Positions 14,786 through 21,827 of a stretch of 25,221 nt of DNA are shown here, piece by piece. Below the pieces are notes generated by a model that saw only the letters and a list, made by a program, of their open reading frames with translations, made no database searches and had not been told where the DNA came from. The position numbers and the translations under genes were made by a program. The DNA lies in NCBI GenBank assembly GCA_902489335.1, contig CABTZO010000011.1, forward strand, positions 1-25,221, written 5' to 3'. Positions within the stretch are counted from its first letter, which is position 1, and the number at the start of each line of letters is the position of its first letter. The DNA comes from an uncultured Oscillospiraceae bacterium. Lineage in GTDB: Bacteria; Bacillota; Clostridia; Oscillospirales; Acutalibacteraceae.

Positions 14786-15445
14786 ATGGAAAACAGAGAA
14801 ATATTAGAAAAACAAAAATTTTGGGAATTTTTATCTGACAATGAAAAAACTTTAATTTCTTCTTATATTAATGATATGAATTGTGCAAAGGGTTCAATTT
14901 TGCACAATAACTCGCAGACCTGTCTCGGACTTGTTCTTGTAAAAACGGGTCTGCTCAGAGTATATTTTATTTCGCCTCAAGGCAGGGAATATACACTTTA
15001 CCTAATTAAACCCGGAGAACTTTGTGTAATGTCGGCAGCTTGTATTATAGATGAAGTTTCTTTTGATATATATGTTTGTGCCGAAGAAAATACGGAAATC
15101 ACAATTGTCGGAGCTAAAGTTTTCAAGGAAATTATGCAAAAAAATAAAGACTTACAAATCTTTATTTATAAATCAATGGCAAAAAGATTTTCTGAAATTA
15201 TGGTTTCAACTCAAAACATTTTGTTCTACGGTGTAGATACAAGACTTGCAAATTGTCTTTTGGAACTGTCGGTAAACGATGAAGTAAAAATAACACAGGA
15301 AAAGCTTGCACATCTTATAGGAAGTGCAAGGGAAGTTGTTACTCGAATGCTCGGAGAGTTTGAAAAACAGGGCATTATTAAAACAGATAGGGGAAAGGTT
15401 AAAATTACCGACGAAAAAAAGCTCAAAGAAATATCTAAAAAATAA
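14786..15445 (+). CDS. Crp/Fnr-family transcriptional regulator
   Basis: This 219-residue protein has an N-terminal cyclic-nucleotide-binding-like beta-roll (about 15-120; LVLVKTGLLRVYFISPQGREYTLYLIKPGELCVMS). A long dimer helix and a C-terminal winged helix-turn-helix follow (about 163-205; ITQEKLAHLIGSAREVVTRMLGEFEKQGII). The cAMP phosphate-cassette residues are not evident, so the effector is probably not cAMP. Several Cys residues (in MNCAKG, TCLGL, GELCV, AACII and YVCAE) could bind a metal, cluster or redox signal, but there is no classical Fnr N-terminal Cys cluster. It is the last gene of the GT2-trxR-fbp operon and starts one base after fbp, so it may regulate its own operon. Confidence 0.85.
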   Translation: MENREILEKQKFWEFLSDNEKTLISSYINDMNCAKGSILHNNSQTCLGLVLVKTGLLRVYFISPQGREYTLYLIKPGELCVMSAACIIDEVSFDIYVCAEENTEITIVGAKVFKEIMQKNKDLQIFIYKSMAKRFSEIMVSTQNILFYGVDTRLANCLLELSVNDEVKITQEKLAHLIGSAREVVTRMLGEFEKQGIIKTDRGKVKITDEKKLKEISKK

Positions 15446-15477
15446 ATCCTGTGGCTTATCCACAGGATTTACTTTTT
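15443..15477. terminator. Bidirectional terminator between the Crp/Fnr gene and trxA
   Basis: TAAATCCTGTGG (15443-15454) and CCACAGGATTTA (15460-15471) form a perfect 12-bp stem with loop CTTAT. T5 follows on the plus strand and a T-rich tail (TTATTTTTT) on the minus strand, serving both converging genes. Confidence 0.85.
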
Positions 15478-15787
15478 ATTTTTTTGCGAAATCTAAAAGA
15501 GCTTCTTTTGATTGAACTCCGATGACTTTATCAACCATTTCTCCGTTTTTGAAAGCCATTATTGTCGGAATATTCATTACTTTGTATTCTCTTGCAATTT
15601 CATTTTCTTCATCTACGTTTATTTTTCCGAAAACTACATCAGTGCATTCTTCTGAGGCTTCTTCAAATACAGGTCCCATCATCTTGCAGGGGCTGCACCA
15701 TTCCGCCCAAAAGTCAACCAATACTGTTTTATCGGATTTTAAAACTTTCTCTTCAAAATTATCTTTTGTTAAATGTAAAGTAGCCAT
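15476..15787 (-). CDS. trxA: Thioredoxin with WCSPC active site
   Basis: This 103-residue thioredoxin has the classical fold: VLVDFWAEWCSPCKMMGPVFEE with redox Cys31/Cys34, the cis-proline loop MNIPTIMAF (~75) and GVQSKEALLDF at the end. The active site is WCSPC, not the canonical WCGPC; this single change is known to tune redox potential and partner choice. GAAGGAGAAAATT precedes the ATG. It converges on the Crp/Fnr gene and is the likely substrate of the reductase at 12063. Confidence 0.93.
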   Translation of the reverse strand: MATLHLTKDNFEEKVLKSDKTVLVDFWAEWCSPCKMMGPVFEEASEECTDVVFGKINVDEENEIAREYKVMNIPTIMAFKNGEMVDKVIGVQSKEALLDFAKK

Positions 15788-15831
15788 AATTTTCTCCTTC
15801 TCTGTAAAATTTTATTTTCAAATATATTATA

Positions 15832-15860
15832 TATTATTATTTTGTATTTAACTGTGACAA
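15832..15860 (-). promoter_or_regulatory. Probable trxA promoter
   Basis: On the minus strand TTGTCA (15855-15860) is followed after 17 bases by ATAATA (15832-15837). Several other AT-rich -10 candidates overlap downstream, so the exact box is uncertain. Confidence 0.4.
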
Positions 15861-15882
15861 GGTTACAAAGATTATATAAAAA

Positions 15883-15911
15883 TTGAAACGAGATAATGAT
15901 TGTGTTATTAT
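15883..15911 (+). promoter_or_regulatory. Possible promoter abutting the CPBP gene
   Basis: TTGAAA (15883-15888), 17 bases, TATTAT (15906-15911) would start transcription at about 15918, which is the ATG itself. An imperfectly placed dyad AGATAAT...ATTATCT (15891-15913) covers it. No ribosome site is visible before the ATG, consistent with a leaderless message, but an upstream weaker promoter near 15854-15880 is also possible. Confidence 0.4.
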
Positions 15912-15917
15912 CTTGAC

Positions 15918-16949
15918 ATGCAGAAAGAATATTCTTACGGAAAAATCCGTTCAGACATTTATAATGAAAATTTTGGTGAAAAAAAACCGATTAAATTCAG
16001 AAAATCACCGCTTAAAAAGTTTGCCCTTGCAAGTGGTTTAACTGTTTTGCTTTATATTATCTTTGGTGAGCTCGTTGCTTACTTACTTCCAAAGAATGAA
16101 TTGCTTGTAAATCTATATAGAGATAACTATTATTTTAGAAGCGGTTTAACGGTTATTCTATCTATTTTTATGATTTTGATCCCTTTTTTCATGCTTTTTC
16201 TTTTGGTGAACAGAAAAGAGAAGGTTGTTACGAAAGTTTTTGAAAAAAAGCCGCCGCTACAAATGTTGCCTTTTATTATAATAGTAAGCTTTGCGGTCAT
16301 TTTCTTTTGTAATTATATTACTACAATTTCAACATCTATTTTGGGATTGTTTGGAATAAAGGCTGAAATGCCTGAAGCCGAAAAGAACTTAATCGGTGTA
16401 CCGATGATTCTGTTTGAAATCTTTTCGACCGCATTGGTTCCCGCTGTAATCGAAGAATTTGCCATACGCGGAGTTCTGCTGCAAAAGCTCAGAAAATACG
16501 GAGATACTTTTGCAATTATAGCAAGCTCAATAATCTTCGGCTTAATGCATATGAATTTAGTTCAATTTATATTTGCCACTTTGCTCGGAATCTTTATTTC
16601 ATATGCTGTTATAAGGACAGGTTCAATATGGACCGGGATTGCGATACACTTTTGCAACAATGCTTATTCGGTAATAATGAGTGTCATATCGCAGAGAATT
16701 CCTGATAAAAACTATACTTTTTTCTATCTTGTTGTCGTCGGTATAATTATGGTTGTTGCAGCCATATCAATGATAATTTTGTCAAAGAATTCAAAAGACT
16801 TTTATAGTCTTCAAAATCCGGGAAGGACAAAAATGGAACAGGGCATTTATCGCAAATTAGCCCTTAAAACATATTTTTTACATCCCGTTTTGATTGTTGT
16901 AATCGCAATTTTAGTTTACAGTATGAGAACAACAATAACTTTTGGTTAG
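15918..16949 (+). CDS. CPBP-family intramembrane metalloprotease
   Basis: The protein is 343 residues from the ATG at 15918; a TTG six codons earlier is an alternative. It is highly hydrophobic with about eight membrane helices. CPBP (Abi/CaaX-protease) motifs are present in order: VIEEFAIRGVLL (EExxxR, about residue 177-182), IFGLMHMN (FxxxH, ~210) and IAIHFCNNAYS (HxxxN, ~245). Family members cleave prenylated proteins, process peptides or give self-immunity to bacteriocins; this one has no bacteriocin neighbour. tadA follows five bases after its stop. No ribosome site is seen. Confidence 0.85.
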   Translation: MQKEYSYGKIRSDIYNENFGEKKPIKFRKSPLKKFALASGLTVLLYIIFGELVAYLLPKNELLVNLYRDNYYFRSGLTVILSIFMILIPFFMLFLLVNRKEKVVTKVFEKKPPLQMLPFIIIVSFAVIFFCNYITTISTSILGLFGIKAEMPEAEKNLIGVPMILFEIFSTALVPAVIEEFAIRGVLLQKLRKYGDTFAIIASSIIFGLMHMNLVQFIFATLLGIFISYAVIRTGSIWTGIAIHFCNNAYSVIMSVISQRIPDKNYTFFYLVVVGIIMVVAAISMIILSKNSKDFYSLQNPGRTKMEQGIYRKLALKTYFLHPVLIVVIAILVYSMRTTITFG

Positions 16950-16954
16950 TCATA

Positions 16955-17425
16955 ATGTATCAAGAAGAATTTATGCTGAAAGCTATTGACCTTGCAAAAA
17001 GAGCAAGGTCAGAGAATGAAGTGCCGATTGGTGCGGTTATTGTGAAAGACAATAAAATTATAGGGTCAGGATATAATAAAAGAGAAAATTCAAAAAATGC
17101 CTTGTCACATGCAGAAATTATTGCAATAAATGAAGCCTGCGAAAACATCTCAAATTTTCGTCTTGAAAATGCTGATATTTATGTGACCCTCGAGCCTTGT
17201 GCTATGTGTGCCGGAGCGATAGTAAATGCAAGATTGAAAAATCTTTATTTTGGTGCCTTTGACAAGAGATTTGGCGCTGTCGGATCGAAACTGAATGTTT
17301 TAGATTCCGGACTTAATTATAAGGTGAATTTTTCCGGAGGATATTTCGAAGAGCAAATCGTAAAAATGATGCGGGATTTTTTCGTTAAAATAAGAGAAAA
17401 AAATAAAAAGTCTTATCAAGATTAA
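16955..17425 (+). CDS. tadA: tRNA-specific adenosine deaminase
   Basis: This 156-residue zinc deaminase converts A34 to inosine in tRNA-Arg(ACG). The catalytic HAE motif (with the proton-shuttle Glu) is in NALSHAEIIAI at about residue 50. The zinc Cys pair is in TLEPCAMCAGAI (~83-86), and ARLKNLYFGAFDKRFGAVGS follows, which is typical of TadA rather than cytidine deaminases. It starts five bases after the CPBP stop and ends in a bidirectional terminator shared with rpsR. Confidence 0.93.
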   Translation: MYQEEFMLKAIDLAKRARSENEVPIGAVIVKDNKIIGSGYNKRENSKNALSHAEIIAINEACENISNFRLENADIYVTLEPCAMCAGAIVNARLKNLYFGAFDKRFGAVGSKLNVLDSGLNYKVNFSGGYFEEQIVKMMRDFFVKIREKNKKSYQD

Positions 17426-17442
17426 TTTGATAAGACTTTTTT
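17405..17442. terminator. Bidirectional terminator between tadA and rpsR
   Basis: AAAAAGTCTTATCA (17405-17418) pairs with TGATAAGACTTTTT (17428-17441) around a 9-base loop that holds the tadA stop. T runs exit on both strands, so it ends tadA and the rpsF-ssb-rpsR message. Confidence 0.85.
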
Positions 17443-17445
17443 GTT

Positions 17446-17685
17446 TTAGTCATTCGAGAATGATAAAAGTGCTACGTGTCTTGCACGTTTGATTGCGTTG
17501 TTAAGCATTCTTTGATGATGAGCACAAGTTCCGGTAACTCTTCTCGGTAAAATCTTTGCTCTGTCGGATGTGAATTTTTTGAGCTTTGCTACATCTTTAT
17601 AATCAATTTCTTCTGCTTTTTCAACACAAAATGCACATACCTTTTTACGAGATCTTCTCTGAAAATTATTCTTTTCGTATGCCAT
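17446..17685 (-). CDS. rpsR: 30S ribosomal protein S18
   Basis: This 79-residue S18 has the conserved core [32 protein letters not shown]. The CAFC near the N-terminus and the CxxH in TCAHH give the zinc-binding (C+) form, which suggests the genome may also hold a zinc-free copy. S18 pairs with S6 on 16S rRNA. It is the last gene of the rpsF-ssb-rpsR operon; AAAGGAG precedes the ATG. Confidence 0.97.
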   Translation of the reverse strand: MAYEKNNFQRRSRKKVCAFCVEKAEEIDYKDVAKLKKFTSDRAKILPRRVTGTCAHHQRMLNNAIKRARHVALLSFSND

Positions 17686-17703
17686 TTATTTCTCCTTTAA
17701 TTA

Positions 17704-18171
17704 TTAAAATGGTAAATCGTCATCCATATCGTTTGAATCGCCGGCATCAATTGTTGCGAAATTATCCATATTGTTAGGTTGAACATCAGCCGGATTATAA
17801 CTGCTTTGGTTGTCATAATTTGACTTTGACATTCCACCTGATGTTTCGGATTTGCTTCCGCAAAAACTAACTTCGCTTGCAACAATCTCAAAAGCGGTTC
17901 TTTTTTGACCGGTTTGTTTGTCTTCATACCTTCTGGTCTGAATTGAGCCTCTTACAGCAATCATTTGACCTTTTTGGAAATATTTTGAAACGAATTCAGC
18001 TTGATTTCTCCAAGCAACGACATTAATGAAATCGGTTTGTTTTTCGCCATTTGTACCCGAAAAATTTCTTTGTACGGCTACTGCAAAGGATGTAACACTT
18101 ATTCCGTTTTGAGTCGTGCGGAGTTCAGGATCCGCAACAAGTCTGCCCATAATGATTGCCGAATTTAACAT
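17704..18171 (-). CDS. ssb: Single-stranded DNA-binding protein
   Basis: This 155-residue SSB has an N-terminal OB fold (MLNSAIIMGRLVADPELRTT, then FINVVAWRNQAEF and the KGQMIAVRGSIQTRRYEDK strands, to about residue 105). A low-complexity Ser/Asn/Asp linker follows, then the acidic protein-interaction tip DDDLPF. It lies between rpsF and rpsR as in most Firmicutes. Confidence 0.97.
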   Translation of the reverse strand: MLNSAIIMGRLVADPELRTTQNGISVTSFAVAVQRNFSGTNGEKQTDFINVVAWRNQAEFVSKYFQKGQMIAVRGSIQTRRYEDKQTGQKRTAFEIVASEVSFCGSKSETSGGMSKSNYDNQSSYNPADVQPNNMDNFATIDAGDSNDMDDDLPF

Positions 18172-18181
18172 TGGTATCTCC

Positions 18182-18469
18182 TTAGTCTTTAACGATATTT
18201 AAAAAACGTAAAACGCCTTCTGTGATTTTAAGATTTCTCTCAAACTCAACAGGGAAGTCTGGTTTAGCTTTGTATTCTATCAAAACATAGAAACCTTCCG
18301 GTTCATCATTGATAAGATATGCCAGCTTTCTTTTTCCCCAAACATCAAAGTTTTCGATTTCACCGTGTTTTTCGATGAGTTGTTTGAATTTTTCTGCAAG
18401 GGCAGTAGCCTTCTCCTCACCATCTTTTACGGAAAAAACGAGCATAGCTTCATATTTTCTGTCTTCCAC
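18182..18469 (-). CDS. rpsF: 30S ribosomal protein S6
   Basis: This 95-residue S6 carries RKYEAMLVF at the N-terminus, WGKRKLAYLINDEPEGFYVLIEY in the middle and FERNLKITEGVLRFLNI near the end. Translation starts at GTG, six bases after a perfect AAAGGAGGT. It is the first gene of the operon, with a promoter and a structured leader just upstream. Confidence 0.97.
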   Translation of the reverse strand: MEDRKYEAMLVFSVKDGEEKATALAEKFKQLIEKHGEIENFDVWGKRKLAYLINDEPEGFYVLIEYKAKPDFPVEFERNLKITEGVLRFLNIVKD

Positions 18470-18475
18470 CGTAAT

Positions 18476-18518
18476 ACCTCCTTTCGGTCTTTGGCTCTCG
18501 GCTCTCCGAGAACAAGGA
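18476..18518 (-). promoter_or_regulatory. Candidate S6:S18 autoregulatory leader
   Basis: The rpsF leader on the minus strand can form an outer helix UCCUU (18514-18518) with AAGGA (18479-18483), the latter part of the Shine-Dalgarno sequence. Inside lies a hairpin CUCGG-AGAG-CCGAG. An unpaired GACCGA is left next to the outer helix. A CCG trinucleotide beside a ribosome-site helix is a feature of the known S6:S18-binding leader, so feedback control is proposed. Covariation was not tested. Confidence 0.5.
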
Positions 18519-18533
18519 ATAATAACAAGACAG

Positions 18534-18562
18534 ATTATATCAATAGATTAAAAGCAAGTCAA
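18534..18562 (-). promoter_or_regulatory. Promoter of the rpsF-ssb-rpsR operon
   Basis: On the minus strand TTGACT (18557-18562), a 17-base spacer and TATAAT (18534-18539) place the start near 18527, about 58 bases before the rpsF GTG. Confidence 0.75.
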
Positions 18563-18604
18563 ACAAAATTTGATTAACGGTTAATTCTCCGCGTAAGCGG
18601 TTAT

Positions 18605-19705
18605 TTAATGGTTTTCCACCAAATAGGCATTGATAAATCCGTCCAGATCACCGTCCATAACGGCACCTATATTTCCTGATTCATAGTTTGTGCGGTGATC
18701 TTTTACCATTGTATAAGGCATAAATACGTAAGATCTTATCTGAGATCCCCAGGCAATCTCTTTTTGAACGCCTTTTATGTCTTCAATTTTTTCAAGATGT
18801 TCTCTTTCTTTAATCTGTGCAAGTTTAGATTTGAGCATTTTCATACACATTTCACGATTTTGATGTTGAGATCTCTCAACCTGACAGGATACAGTAATTC
18901 CGGTCGGTTCGTGAATTAATCGCACAGCAGATGAAGTTTTGTTTACCTTTTGTCCGCCTGCCCCCGAAGAACGAAAAACTTCCATGCGTATATCGTCGGG
19001 ATTTATTTCAACCTCAATCGTATCATCGATTTCAGGCATTACTTCCAATGAAGCAAAAGAAGTATGTCTTCTGCCGGAAGAATCAAACGGAGAAACTCTT
19101 ACAAGACGATGAACTCCTGCTTCCCCTTTTAAAAATCCATAGGCATTCATTCCTTCGACAAGTAAAACACAAGATTTGATACCTGCCGCATCTCCTTCAA
19201 GGAAGTCAAGAGTCTTTATTTTATAACCATGTTTTTCGCCCCACATTGTGTACATTCTGACAAGCATCTGAACCCAATCCTGAGCTTCTGTGCCACCGGC
19301 TCCGGCATGAAAAGTTAAAATCGAATTAAACTTGTCATATTCTCCGGTAAACAATGTTGTTAAAGTTAAGTTGTCGAGTTTTAATTTGAAATCATTAACG
19401 GCATTTTCAGCGTCTTCCAAAAGACTCTGATCCTGTTCTTCTTCAACAAGCTCAATCAAAGCCTCGGTATCTTCAAAATTATTTTTCAATTCTTCAAAAG
19501 ATTCAATTTTATTTTTTAAATTTCCTATTTCTTTCAGGACTTTTGAAGAATTTTCCGTATCGTTCCAAAAATCATTATCTACAGTTTTCTTTTGAAGCTC
19601 TGCAAGTTTTTTTGAGCAGTTTTCAATATCTAAAGCTGTATGCAAATCTTCAAGAGGTCTTCTGTTTTCTTCAAGTAATGATTTTATTTGTTCTATTTGT
19701 AGCAT
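18605..19705 (-). CDS. prfB: Peptide chain release factor 2, without programmed frameshift
   Basis: This 366-residue RF2 recognises UGA/UAA and releases the peptide. It has the anticodon-like tripeptide SPF (in RLVRVSPFDSSGRRH), the catalytic GGQ in RSSGAGGQKVNKTSSAVR and the usual N-terminal helical domain. Most prfB genes need a +1 shift at CTT-TGA near codon 25. Here the same place reads GCT TTA GAT in one open frame; CTTTAGAT looks like the shift site CTTTGAC with one base inserted, and no Shine-Dalgarno-like stimulator precedes it. AAAAAAGGAG lies before the ATG. It follows uraA by 53 bases. Confidence 0.95.
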   Translation of the reverse strand: MLQIEQIKSLLEENRRPLEDLHTALDIENCSKKLAELQKKTVDNDFWNDTENSSKVLKEIGNLKNKIESFEELKNNFEDTEALIELVEEEQDQSLLEDAENAVNDFKLKLDNLTLTTLFTGEYDKFNSILTFHAGAGGTEAQDWVQMLVRMYTMWGEKHGYKIKTLDFLEGDAAGIKSCVLLVEGMNAYGFLKGEAGVHRLVRVSPFDSSGRRHTSFASLEVMPEIDDTIEVEINPDDIRMEVFRSSGAGGQKVNKTSSAVRLIHEPTGITVSCQVERSQHQNREMCMKMLKSKLAQIKEREHLEKIEDIKGVQKEIAWGSQIRSYVFMPYTMVKDHRTNYESGNIGAVMDGDLDGFINAYLVENH

Positions 19706-19758
19706 GGACGCTCCTTTTTTAGACTGATTTTTGGTTTTGCGAAAATAAATTTAAAAGA

Positions 19759-21024
19759 TCAGTCTTCGTTCATCAAATGGAGTTTTTGGATTATATAGAA
19801 AATAAGTGAAAGAATTACAGCAACAGCAGCTGCAAGCACCATTCCGCTAAGTTCGATTGCTCCTACTTTAACCGAAAGACCGGAAAGACCTGTGATAAAT
19901 ACAACAGAAGTCAAAATTAAATTTCTTGATTTTGAATAATCAACTTTTTTATCAACTAAAAGTCTTATACCGGATGCACCGATCATTCCATAAAGAAGGA
20001 AGGTTACACCGCCGATTACATTTCCGGGTATCGTGCTGATAAGGGCAGAAAGCGGTCCTATGAAAGCCATTAAAATTGAAATGCAGGCTGCACCGCCTAT
20101 AACTTTTACGTTATAAACACCCGTTACTGCCATAACGCCAATGTTTTCACCGTAGGTTGTTGTCGGAACTCCTCCTAAAAATCCGGAAAGGGCAGTTGAA
20201 AAATTATCTGCAAATATGCTTCTGTGAAGTCCGGGATCTTTCAATAAATCTTTGCCGACTACATTACTCGTTACGACTTGGTGACTTATATGTTCTGCCG
20301 CAATTACAAGTAAAACGGGGAGCATTGTAAGACAGGCGCTTACTGAAAATTTAGGAAGTGCAAAATGCGGAACAGTGAAGAAAGAAGATTGCATAACAGG
20401 AGAAAAGTCAACCGTTTTGAAAGCAACTGCAGTTATATATCCCGCGATAATAGCAATTAAAATCGGTATTGTAGAGAAGAATTTTCTGAATAAAACCGAA
20501 CCGAAAACTGCAACACACAGGGTTACCAAAAAGATTACGATATCAGCGGTAGTTCTGTTTTCGACCATGATGTTTGCGCCGATTCTTCCGCCCGTAATTG
20601 TAGCTTTTGCAAGTTCAAAACCGATTAGTGCTACGACCGGTCCCATAGCCGCCGGAGGAAGAACAATGTCAATCCAAGAGGTTCCGAATTTATATATTAT
20701 AGCCGCAAGTACACATCCTAGTAATCCCACAAAAATAAATCCGCCTTGTGCATAATTAAAACCCTGTTGCTTAATTATTAACAATGACGGTGCCAAAAAA
20801 GCAAAACTTGAACCTAAATATGCGGGAGCCTTTGCCTTGGTTATTAAGATGAAAAGCAAAGTCCCGATACCGTTCATAAGTAAAACTATACCGACATCAA
20901 TACCAAAAAGAATCGGAACTAAAACGGAAGCTCCGAACATCGCAAAAGTATGCTGAATGCTAAGCGGCAACAACATAGTTGCGGGAATTTTATCACCGAT
21001 GTTGTAAATTTTTTTCTTTGTCAT
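19759..21024 (-). CDS. uraA: Uracil permease (NCS2 family)
   Basis: This 421-residue NCS2 transporter has about 14 membrane segments. The substrate-binding glutamates are in VIAAEHISHQ (~240) and TTTYGENIGV (~288), as in E. coli UraA, and KDPGLHRSIFADNFSTALSGFLGG between them is typical of uracil rather than xanthine/urate permeases. It imports uracil with protons. GGAGGG precedes the ATG. The 100-base leader holds two stable hairpins; no PyrR-binding consensus was found. It lies between nth and prfB on the minus strand. Confidence 0.9.
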   Translation of the reverse strand: MTKKKIYNIGDKIPATMLLPLSIQHTFAMFGASVLVPILFGIDVGIVLLMNGIGTLLFILITKAKAPAYLGSSFAFLAPSLLIIKQQGFNYAQGGFIFVGLLGCVLAAIIYKFGTSWIDIVLPPAAMGPVVALIGFELAKATITGGRIGANIMVENRTTADIVIFLVTLCVAVFGSVLFRKFFSTIPILIAIIAGYITAVAFKTVDFSPVMQSSFFTVPHFALPKFSVSACLTMLPVLLVIAAEHISHQVVTSNVVGKDLLKDPGLHRSIFADNFSTALSGFLGGVPTTTYGENIGVMAVTGVYNVKVIGGAACISILMAFIGPLSALISTIPGNVIGGVTFLLYGMIGASGIRLLVDKKVDYSKSRNLILTSVVFITGLSGLSVKVGAIELSGMVLAAAVAVILSLIFYIIQKLHLMNED

Positions 21025-21052
21025 TTTTCCCTCCGACCTTTTCTCTCAAATA

Positions 21053-21101
21053 TGCCCCGTCTTTTGGCGGGGCAGAGATATATTAAAAAACTTTAATATA
21101 T
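21053..21101 (-). promoter_or_regulatory. Tandem hairpins in the uraA leader
   Basis: An AT-only dyad with perfect 10-bp arms (21078-21087 and 21092-21101) is followed, in the uraA direction, by a GC-rich 9-bp hairpin TGCCCCGCC-AAAA-GACGGGGCA (21053-21074). No T tract follows the second, so it is not a standard terminator of nth. The first may be an operator or part of the promoter; the second may stabilise or attenuate the message. Confidence 0.4.
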
Positions 21102-21124
21102 TGTATATGTTTTAAGATCATTTA

Positions 21125-21751
21125 TCAATATATTTTAGGACAAAATTCCGACAATTTACAATCGTCACACCTTGGTTTTTTCGATTTACAAACAGCTCTT
21201 CCGTGTAAGACACAGCGATGACAAAAGTCATTTTGTTCTTCCGGCGGAAGTAGTTTTTTTAACTCTCTTTCCACAATCAAAGGGTTTTTTGTTTTTACAA
21301 GACCAAGTCTGTTGGCAATTCTAATAAGATGGGTGTCTGCGACAATCGCGCTTTTTCCGTAAATATCTCCGACGATTAAATTTGCGGTTTTTCTTCCAAC
21401 ACCCGGTAAAGTAATAAGTTCTTCAATTGTTGACGGAATTTCGCCTCCAAAGTCCGATAAAACTTTTTTTGCCATTTCAACCAAATTATTTGCTTTATTT
21501 TTATAAAAGCCACAAGAGTAAATCAGCTTTTCAACATCTTCTTTTTTTGCTTTTGACATGGACTTTGCATCGGGATATTTCGCAAATAAAGCAGGCGTTG
21601 TTTTATTTACTCTTTCATCCGTGCATTGAGCGGACAACATTGTTGCACACAGAAGCTGAAAAGGGTCATTATATACAAGAGAACAAATAGCTTCCGGATA
21701 TAAGATTTTCAGTGTTTCTATCGCTTTTATGCCAATATTTTTTTTAGTCAT
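21125..21751 (-). CDS. nth: Endonuclease III
   Basis: This 208-residue base-excision repair glycosylase/AP lyase removes oxidised pyrimidines. It has the helix-hairpin-helix LPGVGRKTANLIVGD with catalytic Lys (GRKT), the catalytic Asp in VADTHLIR, and a 4Fe-4S cluster with spacing C-x6-C-x2-C-x5-C (CKSKKPRCDDCKLSEFC) at the C-terminus. The ATG at 21751 is chosen because AAAGGTG stands six bases before it; an ATG six codons upstream has no ribosome site. Confidence 0.93.
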   Translation of the reverse strand: MTKKNIGIKAIETLKILYPEAICSLVYNDPFQLLCATMLSAQCTDERVNKTTPALFAKYPDAKSMSKAKKEDVEKLIYSCGFYKNKANNLVEMAKKVLSDFGGEIPSTIEELITLPGVGRKTANLIVGDIYGKSAIVADTHLIRIANRLGLVKTKNPLIVERELKKLLPPEEQNDFCHRCVLHGRAVCKSKKPRCDDCKLSEFCPKIY

Positions 21752-21768
21752 TATACACCTTTGTTTCA

Positions 21769-21797
21769 TTGAATTAACATATTTTATATGCTATCAT
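21769..21797 (+). promoter_or_regulatory. glyA promoter
   Basis: TTGAAT (21769-21774), 17 bases, TATCAT (21792-21797) gives a start near 21804 and a 24-base leader with AAAGGATGTAGAGG before the ATG. The region is the divergent spacer between nth and glyA. Confidence 0.6.
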
Positions 21798-21827
21798 TTT
21801 AACATAATTTCTGAAAGGATGTAGAGG

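Noticed and set aside
15900..15917. TTG start six codons upstream of the CPBP ATG
   Set aside because: No ribosome site for either, but the extension overlaps the -10 box; the ATG is preferred.
9506..17442. Near-identical AAAAAGTCTTAT hairpins at 9506 and 17405
   Set aside because: Both are ordinary terminators with AAAAAG/CTTTTT stems; the loops and inner stems differ, so no repeat family is implied.
21025..21124. PyrR-binding site in the uraA leader
   Set aside because: The conserved PyrR loop sequence is absent on both strands.
21752..21769. Upstream ATG of nth
   Set aside because: No Shine-Dalgarno sequence, whereas AAAGGTG sits just before the ATG at 21751.
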